A DNA stretch of 64,000 nt from Diabrotica undecimpunctata (taxonomy: Eukaryota; Arthropoda; Insecta; Coleoptera; Chrysomelidae), in assembly GCF_040954645.1 (NCBI RefSeq), contig NC_092804.1, forward strand, positions 92,450,862 to 92,514,861. Reading direction: 5' to 3'. Positions within the stretch are counted from its first letter, which is position 1; every line of letters begins with the position of its first letter. This document shows, in pieces, positions 10,630-21,892 of the stretch. Below the pieces are notes generated by a model. It was not told the origin of the DNA and made no database searches. It worked only from the letters and a program-made list of their open reading frames with translations. The translations under genes were made by a program, and so were the position numbers.

Positions 10630-11215
10630 AGCTCAGACAGGTCCTAGAGGCCGAAGGCTTGACTGGTTTTTTTCCATGTCTTTCTATTTTGTGCTAGGTT
10701 TCTCCTGTTTTGTACTCCTAACAATCCCAAGTCTTTTATAGATTCCGTCCATTTTCTTCGTGGTCGTCCTCTTTTCTTTTTTTTGCCAGCTTCAGTAGTT
10801 ATTAATACTTTGGGGACTCTTTCTTCCTGCATTCTAGCTACGCGTCCGAGCTATCTTAGTCTTTGAACTTTCGCAATGTTTGAAATTTTTTGTTGTCCAT
10901 ATATTTGTTGTCCATTATTTGATTATTTGTTCTTCTCCGGATATGCCCATCTTTTATACATCATATATTCTTCTGAGTATCTTTCGTTGCCATCTATTTA
11001 GCTTGAGTTCTATGGTTTTGCTTAAGATCCAGGTCTCGCTAGCATAAAGCACCGTTGGTCGGATAACCGTTGTATATTCTTCTTTTTGCTCCTCTGGATA
11101 TTTTTTTTTTTTTGATCTCAGCATCTTATTTAAAGTTCCAGCACTTTTACTACCTTTAGCCATTCTTTTTACGATTTCTTCATCATACCAATCTTTTTAT
11201 CTTTGACAAAAAGAT
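10630..11215 (-). pseudogene. Non-LTR retrotransposon RT C-terminal fragment
   Basis: Read leftwards from about 11165, the protein segments are TVIRPTVLYASETWILSKT and LNRWQRKILRRIYDV, then after an eroded part RVPKVLITTEAGKKKKRGRP and NRRNLAQNRKTWKK, ending near 10644. These are typical of the C-terminal tail of non-LTR elements (RPTVLYASETW, GRPRRKW). The frame is broken at least once. The 3' end runs into the (TA)n array, which may have grown from its tail. Everything upstream of the RT tail is missing, as expected for a 5'-truncated insertion. Confidence 0.7.
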
Positions 11216-14200
11216 TGGTAAGTGGTTTAAATTATTCGTATGAAGTTTTGGTAGTGCTAACTCGGCTGCTCGTTTCCCTGAGTCGTTCTCATCTATTGTC
11301 TTGTGCTATTTCCTGTCCTGATAGCTTCCAGTCTACTTGTTCTTGGAATTTTTTCCCAATTTCTTCATTCTGCAATAGTATAGCAGGTTAAGTTTCTTTA
11401 TTGCGTGCCTGTATTTTTTGTTAACTATGTCTTGGGATTATTAATTTTTATGGCTTCGAATACCTATAAGTGTCTAAAAGACCATTGTTCTTAAAAGACC
11501 TTTTTCGTAATAAATTATGTTTGGGGCTATAGTATTCCGTAAAAAAATACGTGATCTTTTACATCACTTCATTCAAGTATTAATAATGAATAATCCATCT
11601 CAAAATTTTATTGGTTTTTAGTTAAAACCTGTCTTGTAATTTTAAGTCTTTGTGTGATGTTTTATTGTGTGATGTTTTATGTTTTTCAGTAGCAGAACAT
11701 TTATTGTGGTTTCGTTCTTGTTTTCGTTTGTCTTTTGAGATGCGATGTAGACACCGATGTGTGTATTCTGTAGTCTTCTGTTTTGCGATATATATTTGGG
11801 TCTAGTATGCGACATATATGTTTTGTTGTTCAGTATTAGTCTGAGGTGAAAGACCCTTCAGCATTCGATTGTTTACGCAACACGGTATTAGTCTCAGGTA
11901 AAAGACCTATGATGAGATATTTCCTCGCGCAGTTTTTTGTTTCGTGCCAACAGATGTTGGCGCATCTGTCTCGAAATATATTTTTGAGTTTGCCAAATTA
12001 CGTTGAATTTATTGAGTTAAAAACCACTTTTGTTTTTGTACTGTTGTTATTGAGACATTAAAGATCTAAAAACCTTTTTCTTCGTGTAGATATTATTTGT
12101 TTGTGAGATGACTCAGATCAAGAGTTGTCTAATTTTGATTTGGATTAGGTGATGCTTTAAGAGTATCATTTTTAACGTTTTTATTTTCCGTCATGTCGCG
12201 AACAGCAGGTTTGTAACTTTTTTAAGATTTTGTTAAGGCTTTGTTCGGGTTTTGTGCAGCAACTTAGCACATTAAGAACCTTGGCTGTCTATTGTGAAGA
12301 AGAGAATAGCGAGTTTTCTAATTTATAATTAGAATAACTTATATAATATATTATATTTTTTTATAGTTCCTCTTCGCTTTTTCAGACTTCTAGCTTGTTG
12401 CAAGAAAAACTTTTCCGAGTAATAATTTTTGTTCTATTTAGCTTGAAATAGCTTGAAATGTTACCGTCAATTGAGATAGTGGTTTGATATTTTTGCAATG
12501 GTTTGTTATGAAGTGACCTTTTTGCTAGGTACTAGGCACTGAGGAAGGCTAGGTACTTACAGGATAACTCCATTTTCATAGTCCTCTCAAAGTATTAACA
12601 CAATTGTCAAAAATTGCATTTCTTTATGATGAAACTTTTTTGCAATTACTTGTCAAATCTACCTAGGACCCACATTTTTAGCAATTTAGACTTGATTTAG
12701 ATCTTTGGACTTTACTCGATTTTGCCGCTGTTTTTTCAGGCGTATAATACACGACGCTATCACTTGTCCTAATGATTTCGACAAATATTAAAATACTCTT
12801 TTCTTTGGTCACATATTTCATTCTACAGGCAACAATTACATTTACTGAGAACTTATGTAGTGTACTTTATTAATCCCTTTATTTCTTTTGTTTGCGCCGA
12901 ACTGGAAAACGTTCAAGTTTACTTTCCGCTACAATAAAGGAGATAATAACTCGACTTTGGCATTTAAGATTTTACTCGTGTTTTTTTTTTTAATTTGTTT
13001 AGTCCCGTACTGATAATTTTCGATGTGCTGTTTCATTAGATCTGCACTTTGATTATTTTAGAGATAATTTTTTTGTTTTTTGTGTTACTTAAGTTAGAGT
13101 CTCCTGCGCTGAACTACTGCTTGATGGTTGGTGTTTTGTTTTTAACGTTTTAGAGTTGTTTCCGATTGTAAATACTGGCGTCCCAGCAGGTTTAAATTGT
13201 ATCAGGGGTTGTGTAGCAAGTTCAATTGCTTTATTACGTGCCTGTATTTTTTGTTAACTATGTTTTGGGATTATTAATTTTTATTGCTTCTAATACGCAT
13301 AAGTGTTTAAAAAACCCGTGTTATTAAAAGATTTTTTTCAACCACTTCATTCAAGTATTATTCATGCATAATCCCTCTCAAAATTTTATTGCTTTTTAGT
13401 TAAAGCGTTTTGTATTTTCTTATGGGAACAAATATTTTGAACCAAACTACATTTCCCCTTTCCAAAAATGAATTAGCTTAAGCCTAATTTATAAAAAAAA
13501 ACCACTATCCGATTTTAGTTCGCAGTTGCCAGTCATTATTTGTATCAATATGCATTCAGACGTGCATATTTGTAGTTTAGTTACGATCGAAAAACTCACA
13601 ATTTTGTGGTAAGTCGTTCACTGTTCGTTTTTAATTAATTGAGCTAGGAAGAGATCTTTTTTTTTTGTTTATTCATAGAGTCCAACTGGCAATTCAATTT
13701 TTTTGCCGCTTGCATTCACAGAATTATTTTATATCTGATCTCTGTCGACTGGGTTAACCACCCTTGGGGTATGATGTAATTCACTACTTGTTCCTTTGGA
13801 TTCCAACCTCTCTATTTCTCCATGCCTATGGCTCTGTCTTCAAAGGTCAACAAACTATTAAGTGAGTGCAATATTTTATAATGATAATGTTTTTTTTGCG
13901 GTTAGAGACATTAGCTTATTTTTATTGACAATAAGCAACGTTTTTTTTTAAGTTTATCTTTAGTTTTTTTTTGAGTTGTTACTAAATGTACCAATATAAT
14001 TTTTGCAACGTTCATTTTAGCCAAACGAAACAATGGCCAATGAAATTTGTACAGATTGCAGTCAAATATTCATTTGATTATAATTTTTTTGTTGAGATAT
14101 TAAAGTTTTGATTAAAGTAATTTTCGTATTGTTTATTATTTAAATTATTTTAGGACTGCAATTTGTTTAAAGTATAAAATTATTGATGACAATAGGTATC

Positions 14201-14890
14201 ATTATCTGTTTTTATTAATATGTATTTATTAATAAAAAATGTTGAGCATTAATAAACAATGTTTACTGTTTATTTTTTTTACAATTCATGTTTGTTTGAA
14301 AGTTTAATAAACATAATTTTTATTGTGACGTATTATTTCATTTTTGAGTAGAAACGATATAAATTATTTGAATTTTGTTGTAGAAGATTATATAATCATT
14401 CTTCTAAAGTATTTGATTGAATATACAACCTTTTCTTAGAGCTTTTGATTAAATATGCCAACTTTAATGATTTTTGTTGATAATTTGCTGATGTTTTCTG
14501 ACGAGTGTTTCTCTAATGTTTTTGAGAGAAATGTTTGTTTAGTTAATTTAACTTTTTAGTTTAGCTGTATTCCGTGGCTCTTGTTTTCCTTGTCGAACTG
14601 TTATATTTTGTTATCTAATTAATATCTATTGTTTACATATCTGTTTTTGATCTACATTTGTCTACTATCTATTTCCTTACCCACCCCCACTGAAGCGCCT
14701 CTGACTTGAGCAACGTGGTTCATTAAGTAAAGTGAACGAGAAGCTTTTTGTTATAAATTTTTGTCAGCTGTTTCGCGACCATAGTATAACACGATATCGT
14801 TCACCTGACTGGCTAATCCTCCTAGTATATGTGGGTATCATTTGTTCCTTTTTTTTTTACCAGAAAGTAGTCTGAATTTGCATCCGTTCC
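11216..14890. other. Unassigned AT-rich stretch with internal direct repeats
   Basis: No protein is recognised in any frame. Two ~240-bp direct copies lie at about 11380-11630 and 13210-13405 (separate entry). A short repeat pair (GTATTAGTCT, then GGTAAAAGACC-like) occurs at 11835-11915. A GC-richer patch at 13740-13870 could be an exon but lacks a supporting frame. Confidence 0.3.
11380..13405 (+). repeat. Direct repeat pair of ~240 bp, 1.8 kb apart
   Basis: The copies at 11380-11630 and 13210-13405 share CGTGCCTGTATTTTTTGTTA, GGGATTATTAATTTTTAT and TCAAAATTTTATTG in the same order and orientation. They could be LTRs of a non-coding LTR element or a dispersed repeat. No primer-binding site, polypurine tract or gag-pol is visible between them, so I do not name the element. 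Confidence 0.55.
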
Positions 14891-14894
14891 TTTA

Positions 14895-15370
14895 TAACTT
14901 TAACGGCCTTCATATGTTTCGCTTCAATCAATACATGGTCCATCTGATTAATTGTTTCACCACCTGGTGACATCCAAGTACCTTTATGAATCTCCTTATT
15001 GTCAAAATATATGTGCTCACAATACGCATATTATTTTCCAAACCAAATTCAATCAATCTTCTGCCATTTAGACTGTTGTCTCTGTGTTGGCACTTTCCGC
15101 CAGTTATTTTGTCTGTAAGCATCCTCCTTACCAACTTTTGCATTAAAGTCTCCTACAATTATTTTCATATCATACGATGATATTTCGTGTAACAGTTTTT
15201 TGAGTTGTTCATAAAGTAGTCTTTAATATTCTCATCCGTATCTTCTGTTGGTGCATGTAAATTTATAAATGTTGTTTTTCTGTATTTTCCCCTCATTCTT
15301 AACTGGCATAATCTGCTTGTTATTGGTTCAAAGTTCAATGCAATTTTCTTTTTAACAAAAAAACCCACAG
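14895..15370 (-). pseudogene. APE-type endonuclease fragment of a non-LTR retrotransposon
   Basis: Leftwards from 15368: PITSRLCQLRMRGKYRKTTF and INLHAPTEDTDEN, then in a second frame DMKIIVGDFNAKVGKED (15121-15170), then LTDKITGGKCQHRDN and NGRRLIEFGLENNMRIVSTY. The GDFNAKVG motif contains conserved catalytic and metal-binding residues of AP-endonuclease-like domains that nick target DNA. There is at least one frameshift. No RT domain follows, so this is an isolated N-terminal piece. Confidence 0.75.
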
Positions 15371-16904
15371 TGGTTTACATATAAGGAATGGAATGTCACA
15401 CCAATATTAAATGTAAGTAACCTATTTACGGCCACACCAAATAGTATAATAAAATATAAACTATACTATACTATAATAAAAGTGTTAACTATTTTTTTTT
15501 CTACTTACTAGGATGTTCGGGAGCAATAAAATGCATATTTTTGAAATCGTCCTGGCACGTTTTAACATGATGGTTTATTGAATCAGGAGCAACTAGAGGG
15601 GAAACGGAAAAAGAAAATTAGTAACGATCGTATTTAGCTACATTATGATTGGCTGATAGGAAAGAATTGACAGCTACCAAACCGTCGCACCATTCTCGAA
15701 CAATGATTTTCTGTTTTAAAAATTAATATAATAAATATTGCAAACTATTTGTATAAAACAACGAAATTGTTTATAAAAACATTCGAAAATGGTTAGGAAT
15801 CCACAGGAAGGTATTCGTTTTACAGGATATCCATTCTCAAACGTAAAGTTGCAGATGTAAGGTTGTCACCGCAAAAAATTGCCTTACAAGAGCGTAACGC
15901 TTCAGCATGGATTAACGTATGCCTTACTGAATGAAACCTAGAGGCGGGTTTCAGCAGTGCCATTGTTCACAAACATTTTATCGCCAAAGTCATATGATAT
16001 TTATCGCAAAAATACTACCTAAATACTAAAAATACTACTATCATTTTAAACTTTTTAGAATAATTACAGAATATATTGTCATTTATTACAAATTTATAAT
16101 AATACTACATTTTTCGATTCGCTTAAAAATAATTCAATATGAAGTATCTTGGGTTCTATTATGTGTATCCAAAATAACATGTCATAAAATTCAAAATAGT
16201 TCTGTATATTGTGACCGTAGAATGTACTTTATTACAAACTTGCTATAAGCAAAACATAACCTAAATAAATATTACTATTAAAGAATTCCAATCGCAAAAA
16301 ACTAAAACAAAATGTTATAATTCATTGGCGCAAATTAAAGGAAATCGACAATCTAGGCTCATACTAGGTACTGCCTTTAATAAAGAATGAACTAAACTAA
16401 ACGAATAAAAAAACCCGTAGAAAGCGAATTTCAACATAATTAGTTATTTTAACTAACTTATTTGGGAATTATAACGTACTCTGCATAACATAGAAACTTT
16501 TAAACATTTTCTTATTTATAATGGGGCAATATATATTTTTTGAGCATATCCTGGAAGAATGTAAATCTAAAAAAAAGTATTATGCGAATTTGAAGGTTTG
16601 ATTAATCTATCAATATCAATATTTAAAGTTGCAATAAGTATAACTTTTATAATAAGGTCAATATTTTTAATTTAAAACTCTTATAGATGGTCTAAAAGTA
16701 ATATCCTTTAGATTAATATTCGTATTGTACGGCCATAGATATGATGCTTGCATTTGACGTTGGTCGCCTAACTCCAACCTTATCCATTTTAACATCTTGT
16801 ATTAATAATAATATTCTAATTTAATCTTATGTTAATTTATTTATTTCTTTTAATTTCTGTCATCTCTCTTAATTATCTCTATCTCTATCTATCGTAATCT
16901 CTTT
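15371..16904. other. Unassigned AT-rich stretch with a short coding-like patch
   Basis: I see no certain gene. At 15830-15930 a plus-strand frame reads ADVRLSPQKIALQERNASAW before a stop. It looks protein-like in composition, but I cannot name a family. (TACTATA)-like short repeats occur near 15440-15480. The rest is AT-rich. Confidence 0.3.
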
Positions 16905-18090
16905 ATTAAAAAAATTAAAGGTTAAAGTATGTTTATTGATGTTTCAGTTTCTACTTCGGAAATCGTTCTCAAAATACAAACATTAGTAAATTAAACAAAT
17001 TTTGTTTTTTGTTACTTGGTGAAAAATTCTTCTTATAATTTAATTTTATCTGAATCATTTATATTGACAATTCAGACACACATTATACATTTTAAAGTAG
17101 ACGACTTCAAAATGATATTACCAATATTGTTGAGTTGCGTTTCTTGGACGACTTTATTTGTAAGATAGTTCATTCGATTACATGAAATCAACTTTAACTT
17201 GAGAATATCCGTCAGAAAAAATCATAGCATGTAATTCGTCTTTAAAAAGACAAACACATGCCATGATGACAGTAAAAAATCTCCTGTTAGTGATTCCATA
17301 GTAAATTATGAGGGAAAAACCTCATAATACTATCCCGACATGGTAAGTATTTGGTCGTGCATTTAGTTTACTTTCAATAAACACCAAATTCTGATTTTAT
17401 ATGTTTGTTATTTAAAAAAACATAAATGATGTATGCTCTATATATTACTAACTTACTAATAATGATATTTTCCTTTTAATAACTTCCTCTTTCAATATGG
17501 GTAACCAGATCCTACTACATTCTGCCGAGGAACTCGCTACACAATTGGTCTCATTTAGCATAATTAGAGCCGCTTCTTTGATTTTTCTCTTTTTACCATC
17601 CGTTTCTTTTAGGACTATATTTGAATCATTTCATTGAACCCTATGTTTATTATCACATGCGTGTTTACATATTTGAGATCTATCAAATTCTCTATTTTTA
17701 ATATAAGATTGATGTTCACTTATTCCAACATTTTTTGACCTTGATGTTTCACCTAAATAAAACTGATCGCATTCAGAAGGTATTTTATAAATGCAATTCT
17801 TTGTCCTTTCTTGTTCATTGTTAGGTTTGGTTTTAGACAAAATACATCTCAATGTGTTTGTTGTTTTGAATGTTGTTGAAATGTTGAATTTATTTCCTAT
17901 CCTTTTAAGTTTTTCTGATAATCCTTTTATGTATGGTATTGTTATTTTCCTTGTATATGCTGTAGGATCTCGTTCTAACCTGTTCTGTTCTATTCGGTCG
18001 ATTGTTGAAAATTCCTTATTTATACACGATAAAGGATAATAATTTTTTAATAAAACAGATGTTAACAAATGTTTTTCCTCCAAGAACTTT
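16905..18090 (-). mobile_element. Penelope-like element, 3' part (minus-strand copy)
   Basis: The coding end at 17540-18083 is followed (leftwards) by about 600 bp of 3' non-coding DNA, ending near 16905 in a degenerate hammerhead-like motif (TTTCCGAAGTAGAAACTGAAAC on the minus strand, about 16930-16965). Most of the 3' part (about 17185-17580) is repeated in inverted orientation at 18095-18500. The last ~125 bp (16905-17025) recur inverted at 21270-21395. This is a head-to-head pair of 3' ends, an arrangement known for Penelope-like insertions. Confidence 0.7.
17540..18083 (-). pseudogene. Penelope-like GIY-YIG endonuclease domain
   Basis: Penelope-like elements carry a GIY-YIG nuclease downstream of RT that cuts the target. 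Here the minus-strand frame reads TRKITIPYIKGLSEKLKRI, LRCILSKTKPNNEQERTKN, CIYKIPSECDQFYLGETSR, ISEHQSYIKNREFDRSQI. IYKI and FYLGETSR correspond to the GIY and YIG strands. The Arg expected shortly after is replaced (KNVGISEH where VRISEH would be usual), so the active site is probably impaired. The frame breaks at 17631. A C-terminal tail continues to about 17540 and is better preserved in the inverted copy (AALIMLNETNCVANF at 18105-18150). Confidence 0.75.
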
Positions 18091-18649
18091 TTTTCTAAAA
18101 GAAGCGGCTCTAATTATGCTAAATGAGACCAATTGTGTCGCAAATTTCTTGGCAGAATGGAGTAGGATCCGGTTACCCATATTAAAAGAGGAAGTTATTA
18201 AAAGGAAAATACCAGTATTAGTAAGTCGGTAACATATAGAGGATACATCATTTATGTTTTTTAAATAACAAACATATAAAATTAGAATTTGGTGTTTATT
18301 GAGAGTAAACTAAATGCACGACCAAATACTTACCATGTCGGGATAGTATTATGCGGTTTTTCCCTCATAATTTACTATGGAATCACTAACAGGAGATTTT
18401 TTACTGTCATCATGGCATGTGTTTGTCTTTTTAAAGACGAATTACATGCTATGATTTTTTCTGACGGATATTCTCAAGTTAAAGTTGATTTCATGTAATG
18501 AAGTTTCAGCAAATTTCAGTTTTGTTTAAATATTTCTTTTCTTAGCACATATAAATACATACAAAAATTATTTTGAGAACTAGCGAGATGTTAACAGAGA
18601 ATGTACTTATCATTTTTTATCACAATCTTTAACACAGCCGAGAAAAAAA

Positions 18650-21290
18650 ATTAAAGGCAAGGTGGGCAAAGTTGCCCCGGAAAAGTTCAACATTGCCCAC
18701 CTATTTTAAATTCACTGTAGGGCAAAATTGAAACGTAATAGGACTACTATGCCCGCGGCATACGTTTTGATTTGACTACTTTGCCCACCATACACTTTTG
18801 AATTTTATTTTTTAATAAAACTAGAAAAAAAAACTCTATTTTTCAGAACTTTTTATTAAAAAAATACAAGAAAAATTTGTATATTTTTATTAAAAAAACA
18901 CAAGACAAATTATAACTCAAAACAACTTAAATTTTCTTTAAAAGAAAAATATCCTCTTCTACTTTGGAAAGGTTTCTTTAATATTTTTCTAATGTTTTCA
19001 AAATTGACGTCCGATATGTCTGATATGTTTGGATAAACAAAACCATTTATATTTTTTCTTAAAAATTTTACGGTGTAGTACATATTGTTTTCGTTTATTA
19101 TTTCTAGTATGATCCCGACGAAATGTTTAACGGTTTTTTTTTGTAAGAAATTGGACCACCACAAAAGTACCAATTTTTAGATTATTGCCATCTACTTCGA
19201 TATTTTCATCAGACTCGATATTTTCAACCATTTCATCCTGCTCTTCTTCATGTAATTCATCTGCCTTTTCAACATTATCATCGTCACTGTTATTCATCTC
19301 CATCTCCATTCTTTCTGCTAAATTTTCGTCGGCATTCGTCTCTATCTCTATTTCTTCTTCTGAATCCGCGATCCCACTTCCCTCCTGATTCTGATCAAAT
19401 TCTTCAAATTGAACTGATTGACCGGGTTCAGTATTAAGCAACTTTTTCTTTCCTTTTTTAATGTTATCTCCTTTCTTTTTTTGTTGTAAAAAATTTATTA
19501 ATGCGTTATCAATTTCAGAGCTTACTCTTTTCGCAAATCTCTCATTTGGCATCTTTTTTAGCACTTCATGTGGGTCAAAGGGACAAATTCCAGTTGCGCG
19601 AAATGAACTTTGAAGATTTTTTTTAAAGTTTGGTTCAATCGCGTCTATTAGTTTTGTTAGCAGTTGAGGAAAGATGGTTTTTTCAACTGAGTTTAAGTTA
19701 GGCTGACTAGTTTTTAAATCAGTAAGGATCTTTTTCCAGGCTCTTTTTAAAGGCCGAAAAAATCCAAAATCAAGTGGTTGTGTAAGCCCTGTAGAATTAG
19801 GTGGCAGAAATACAAATCTTATATTTGCCCTTTGACAAGCCCTTATTATCTCAATATTGAGATGTGAGGACAAGTTGTCCCCAATCAAAACCTTGGTGCT
19901 GTTATCCCGTTTTGACCACGGTAAAGCAACTTTAAAAAACCAGTCTTGGAAAGTTGATGCATCAAACCATCCAGATTTTGTTCTATTATACAATGTACGA
20001 GGGGGGCCACCCGTTATCCATCTATCATATAATCTTTCAGCTCTATAAACAACATAAAGTGGTAGGCGTTCTCCTGTTGCGGTAGCTGCGAACATTAGTG
20101 ACACTGCGCTTTTAGTGGCATTCATGTATCTTTCCGGGTATTTTATCCCACGTCGAAATACACATTTTTGGGTACCAGGGTCATCTGACAGATTTGTCTC
20201 GTCATAATTCAGGATATTTTGAGGTTCGATGTTTTCAAGTGTTATTTTTAAATTATTAAAATATTCTTCTATGATTTCTTCAGTATTGGCTGCCCTGGAG
20301 CGTTTAACGTTTTGACAGTGCCTTTGAGTTAAAATGTGCTTATGTCGTGACAAAAAAGCCTTGACCCAGTCACAATAGGAAGGTTGTTTTTAGAGAAATA
20401 AACAACTCGAGTTCCTCTGGCATCTAAATATTGTTTGACAAGCATTCTAATCTCTAGGCTTGTTAAAGGAGCGCCATATTCTGCACTTGATATAACAACA
20501 TCCACTAAATGACGTTCTTCTATTTTAGTGAGTGTAAGGGGATGGCCAATGGAGGAAACATGCGTTTGTTTAATTTTGTTGAGAATGGTTCGGCGTGGCA
20601 CCTTAAAACGTTCCTCTGCCTGACGAGAACTTAAACCTGCTCTCACTGCTTCCACGGCTCGTTCAAGCACGGCGTCAGAGTAGTTTACATACTGCCTTGC
20701 TCCCAATTTTTTTCTGCTTTTACTTGGCATTTTGATTTTTTCCTTGAAAGAAAAAAAAAATAATTAGATAAATACCGACATTCTGTTTTACGTAATAATT
20801 AATACTTTACGGCGTTAAACTTAAAAGCACACTTAAGTTTCCTTTTAAATGACTATAAACCATTTTATATAGAAAAATTTAAAAAAATATTAATGACAAA
20901 TGGCAGGACAACATTGCCCACTTGTATTTTGTTTTATAAAGAAAAAACATGTAATCCCTGATGAACGTTCCATCACAAAATCAGTTAAGGAAATACTAAA
21001 TAAGACGTACAAACAAAAATTAAGTCAATATTCCTATTACTGTATATTCAGCAGTGCTTAGCTTTTAACCTAAAAAAACTACAAAAACGTGTTCAAATTT
21101 CTTACCTTACTACCAGCGTTACACTTCAGTCTCGCAGTTTAGTTCACACTGTCTTGATTTCTACATGTTTCTTAGTGCGCGCGTAAATGTCTGTGGTACT
21201 TTGCTATGTTGCCAAGTATTTTTTTTACAAATTTTATAACCTTTACATTGGGCAAAGTTGAACCCACTGGGCAAAGTAGGCCATGTTTAC
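18650..21290 (-). mobile_element. Tigger/pogo-type DNA transposon 1
   Basis: The transposase gene lies on the minus strand. The edges are placed by the break in the flanking Penelope copy. Repeated subterminal motifs with core TTGCCCA/TGGGCAA are seen at 18664, 18694, 18721, 18778, 20907, 21249 and 21270, in both orientations, as expected for transposase-binding sites. I could not find clean terminal inverted repeats or a TA duplication, so the exact ends are uncertain by about 30 bp. Confidence 0.7.
18910..20730 (-). pseudogene. Tigger/pogo transposase 1 (two frameshifts)
   Basis: A DDE transposase. From 20730 leftwards: a psq-type helix-turn-helix (AVRAGLSSRQAEERFKVPRR), then a break at a T-run at 20387-20391, then the DDE domain with NYDETNLSDD, LIGDNLSSHL and LTQPLDFGFF, which hold the three catalytic Asp residues. 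An acidic tail (about 19195-19400) follows. A second break in a homopolymer near 19134-19142 separates a C-terminal module (HFVGIILEI, TVKFLRKNINGFVYPNISDI). Apart from the two homopolymer frameshifts, the coding region is complete, about 600 residues, close to the size of related transposases. This suggests modest age. Confidence 0.85.
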
Positions 21291-21400
21291 GGTAACAAAA
21301 AAACAAAATTTGTTTAATTTACTAATGTTTGTATTTTGAAAACGATTTCCGAAGTGGAAATTGAAACGTCAATATAAGTACTTTAACCTTTAATTGTGGC

Positions 21401-21401
<1 letters not shown>

Positions 21402-21482
<81 letters not shown>
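21402..21482. repeat. (TA)n microsatellite
   Basis: A pure array that begins immediately at the Penelope 3' end and ends at the next module at 21483. Confidence 0.95.
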
Positions 21483-21485
<3 letters not shown>

Positions 21486-21676
21486 CGGATAAATTTCCGC
21501 GGTCAGATGAATGAAAATTACTTAGTTCTCGGGAAGAACCGCGTTGAGAATTTATTACTCGACGTTTCGGCACCCATTTTGGAGCCATTATCAAGAGTGA
21601 TACGGTTCGGTTCGAGTTCGGGGTCTCAATCTGTCTACTCCCCTCACTCGAGACGTACCAGTATCGTGTTCTGTAT

Positions 21677-21681
<5 letters not shown>
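21483..21681 (-). repeat. Penelope-like terminal module with hammerhead-like motif between two (TA)n arrays
   Basis: This GC-richer 199-bp module is bounded on both sides by (TA)n. On the minus strand it contains TTGATAATGGCTCC, then AAAAT, then GGGTGCCGAAACGTCG (21561-21595): a stem II-like hairpin followed by GAAACGTC. The left core differs from CUGANGA, so this is a degenerate relative of the motif in the 809-bp palindrome. A GGGAAGAACCGCG phrase near 21530 adds a second potential stem. No protein. Confidence 0.5.

Positions 21682-21734
<53 letters not shown>
21682..21734. repeat. (TA)n microsatellite
   Basis: A pure array on the right side of the 199-bp module. Confidence 0.95.
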
Positions 21735-21735
<1 letters not shown>

Positions 21736-21892
21736 CAAGAAAAAGGTTAACGCGAGAGTGATCGTTCCCCAAGTTTTTTTTTCGTAGGGCAATTAAATTT
21801 ATTAGTTAATACAGTTCAAAAACAGATAACTGAATATTTATTTACATAAGGTCCTTTTTAAATACACTTTACACGATTTTGTATGCAGATTA

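Larger units (their letters stand above)
18095..21400 (+). mobile_element. Penelope-like element, inverted second 3' copy, split by Tigger
   Basis: From 18095 the plus strand repeats the Penelope C-terminal tail and 3' non-coding part (IMLNETNCVANF, PILKEEVIKRKIP; then AAACTAAATGCACGACCAAA) up to about 18640. The Tigger element follows, and then the last 125 bp of the Penelope 3' end at about 21275-21400, including ATTTCCGAAGTGGAAAT followed by TGAAACGTC (21344-21370). It ends at a (TA)n array. The copy is 5'-truncated immediately before the tail, so there is no RT. Confidence 0.65.

Noticed and set aside
17791..18039. 82-codon hydrophobic plus-strand frame, apparently membrane protein
   Set aside because: It is the reverse strand of the Penelope GIY-YIG coding region.
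21322..21792. Open frames on both strands made of Tyr-Ile repeats
   Set aside because: They are translations of (TA)n arrays; the same applies at 24701-25006 and 39934-40134.
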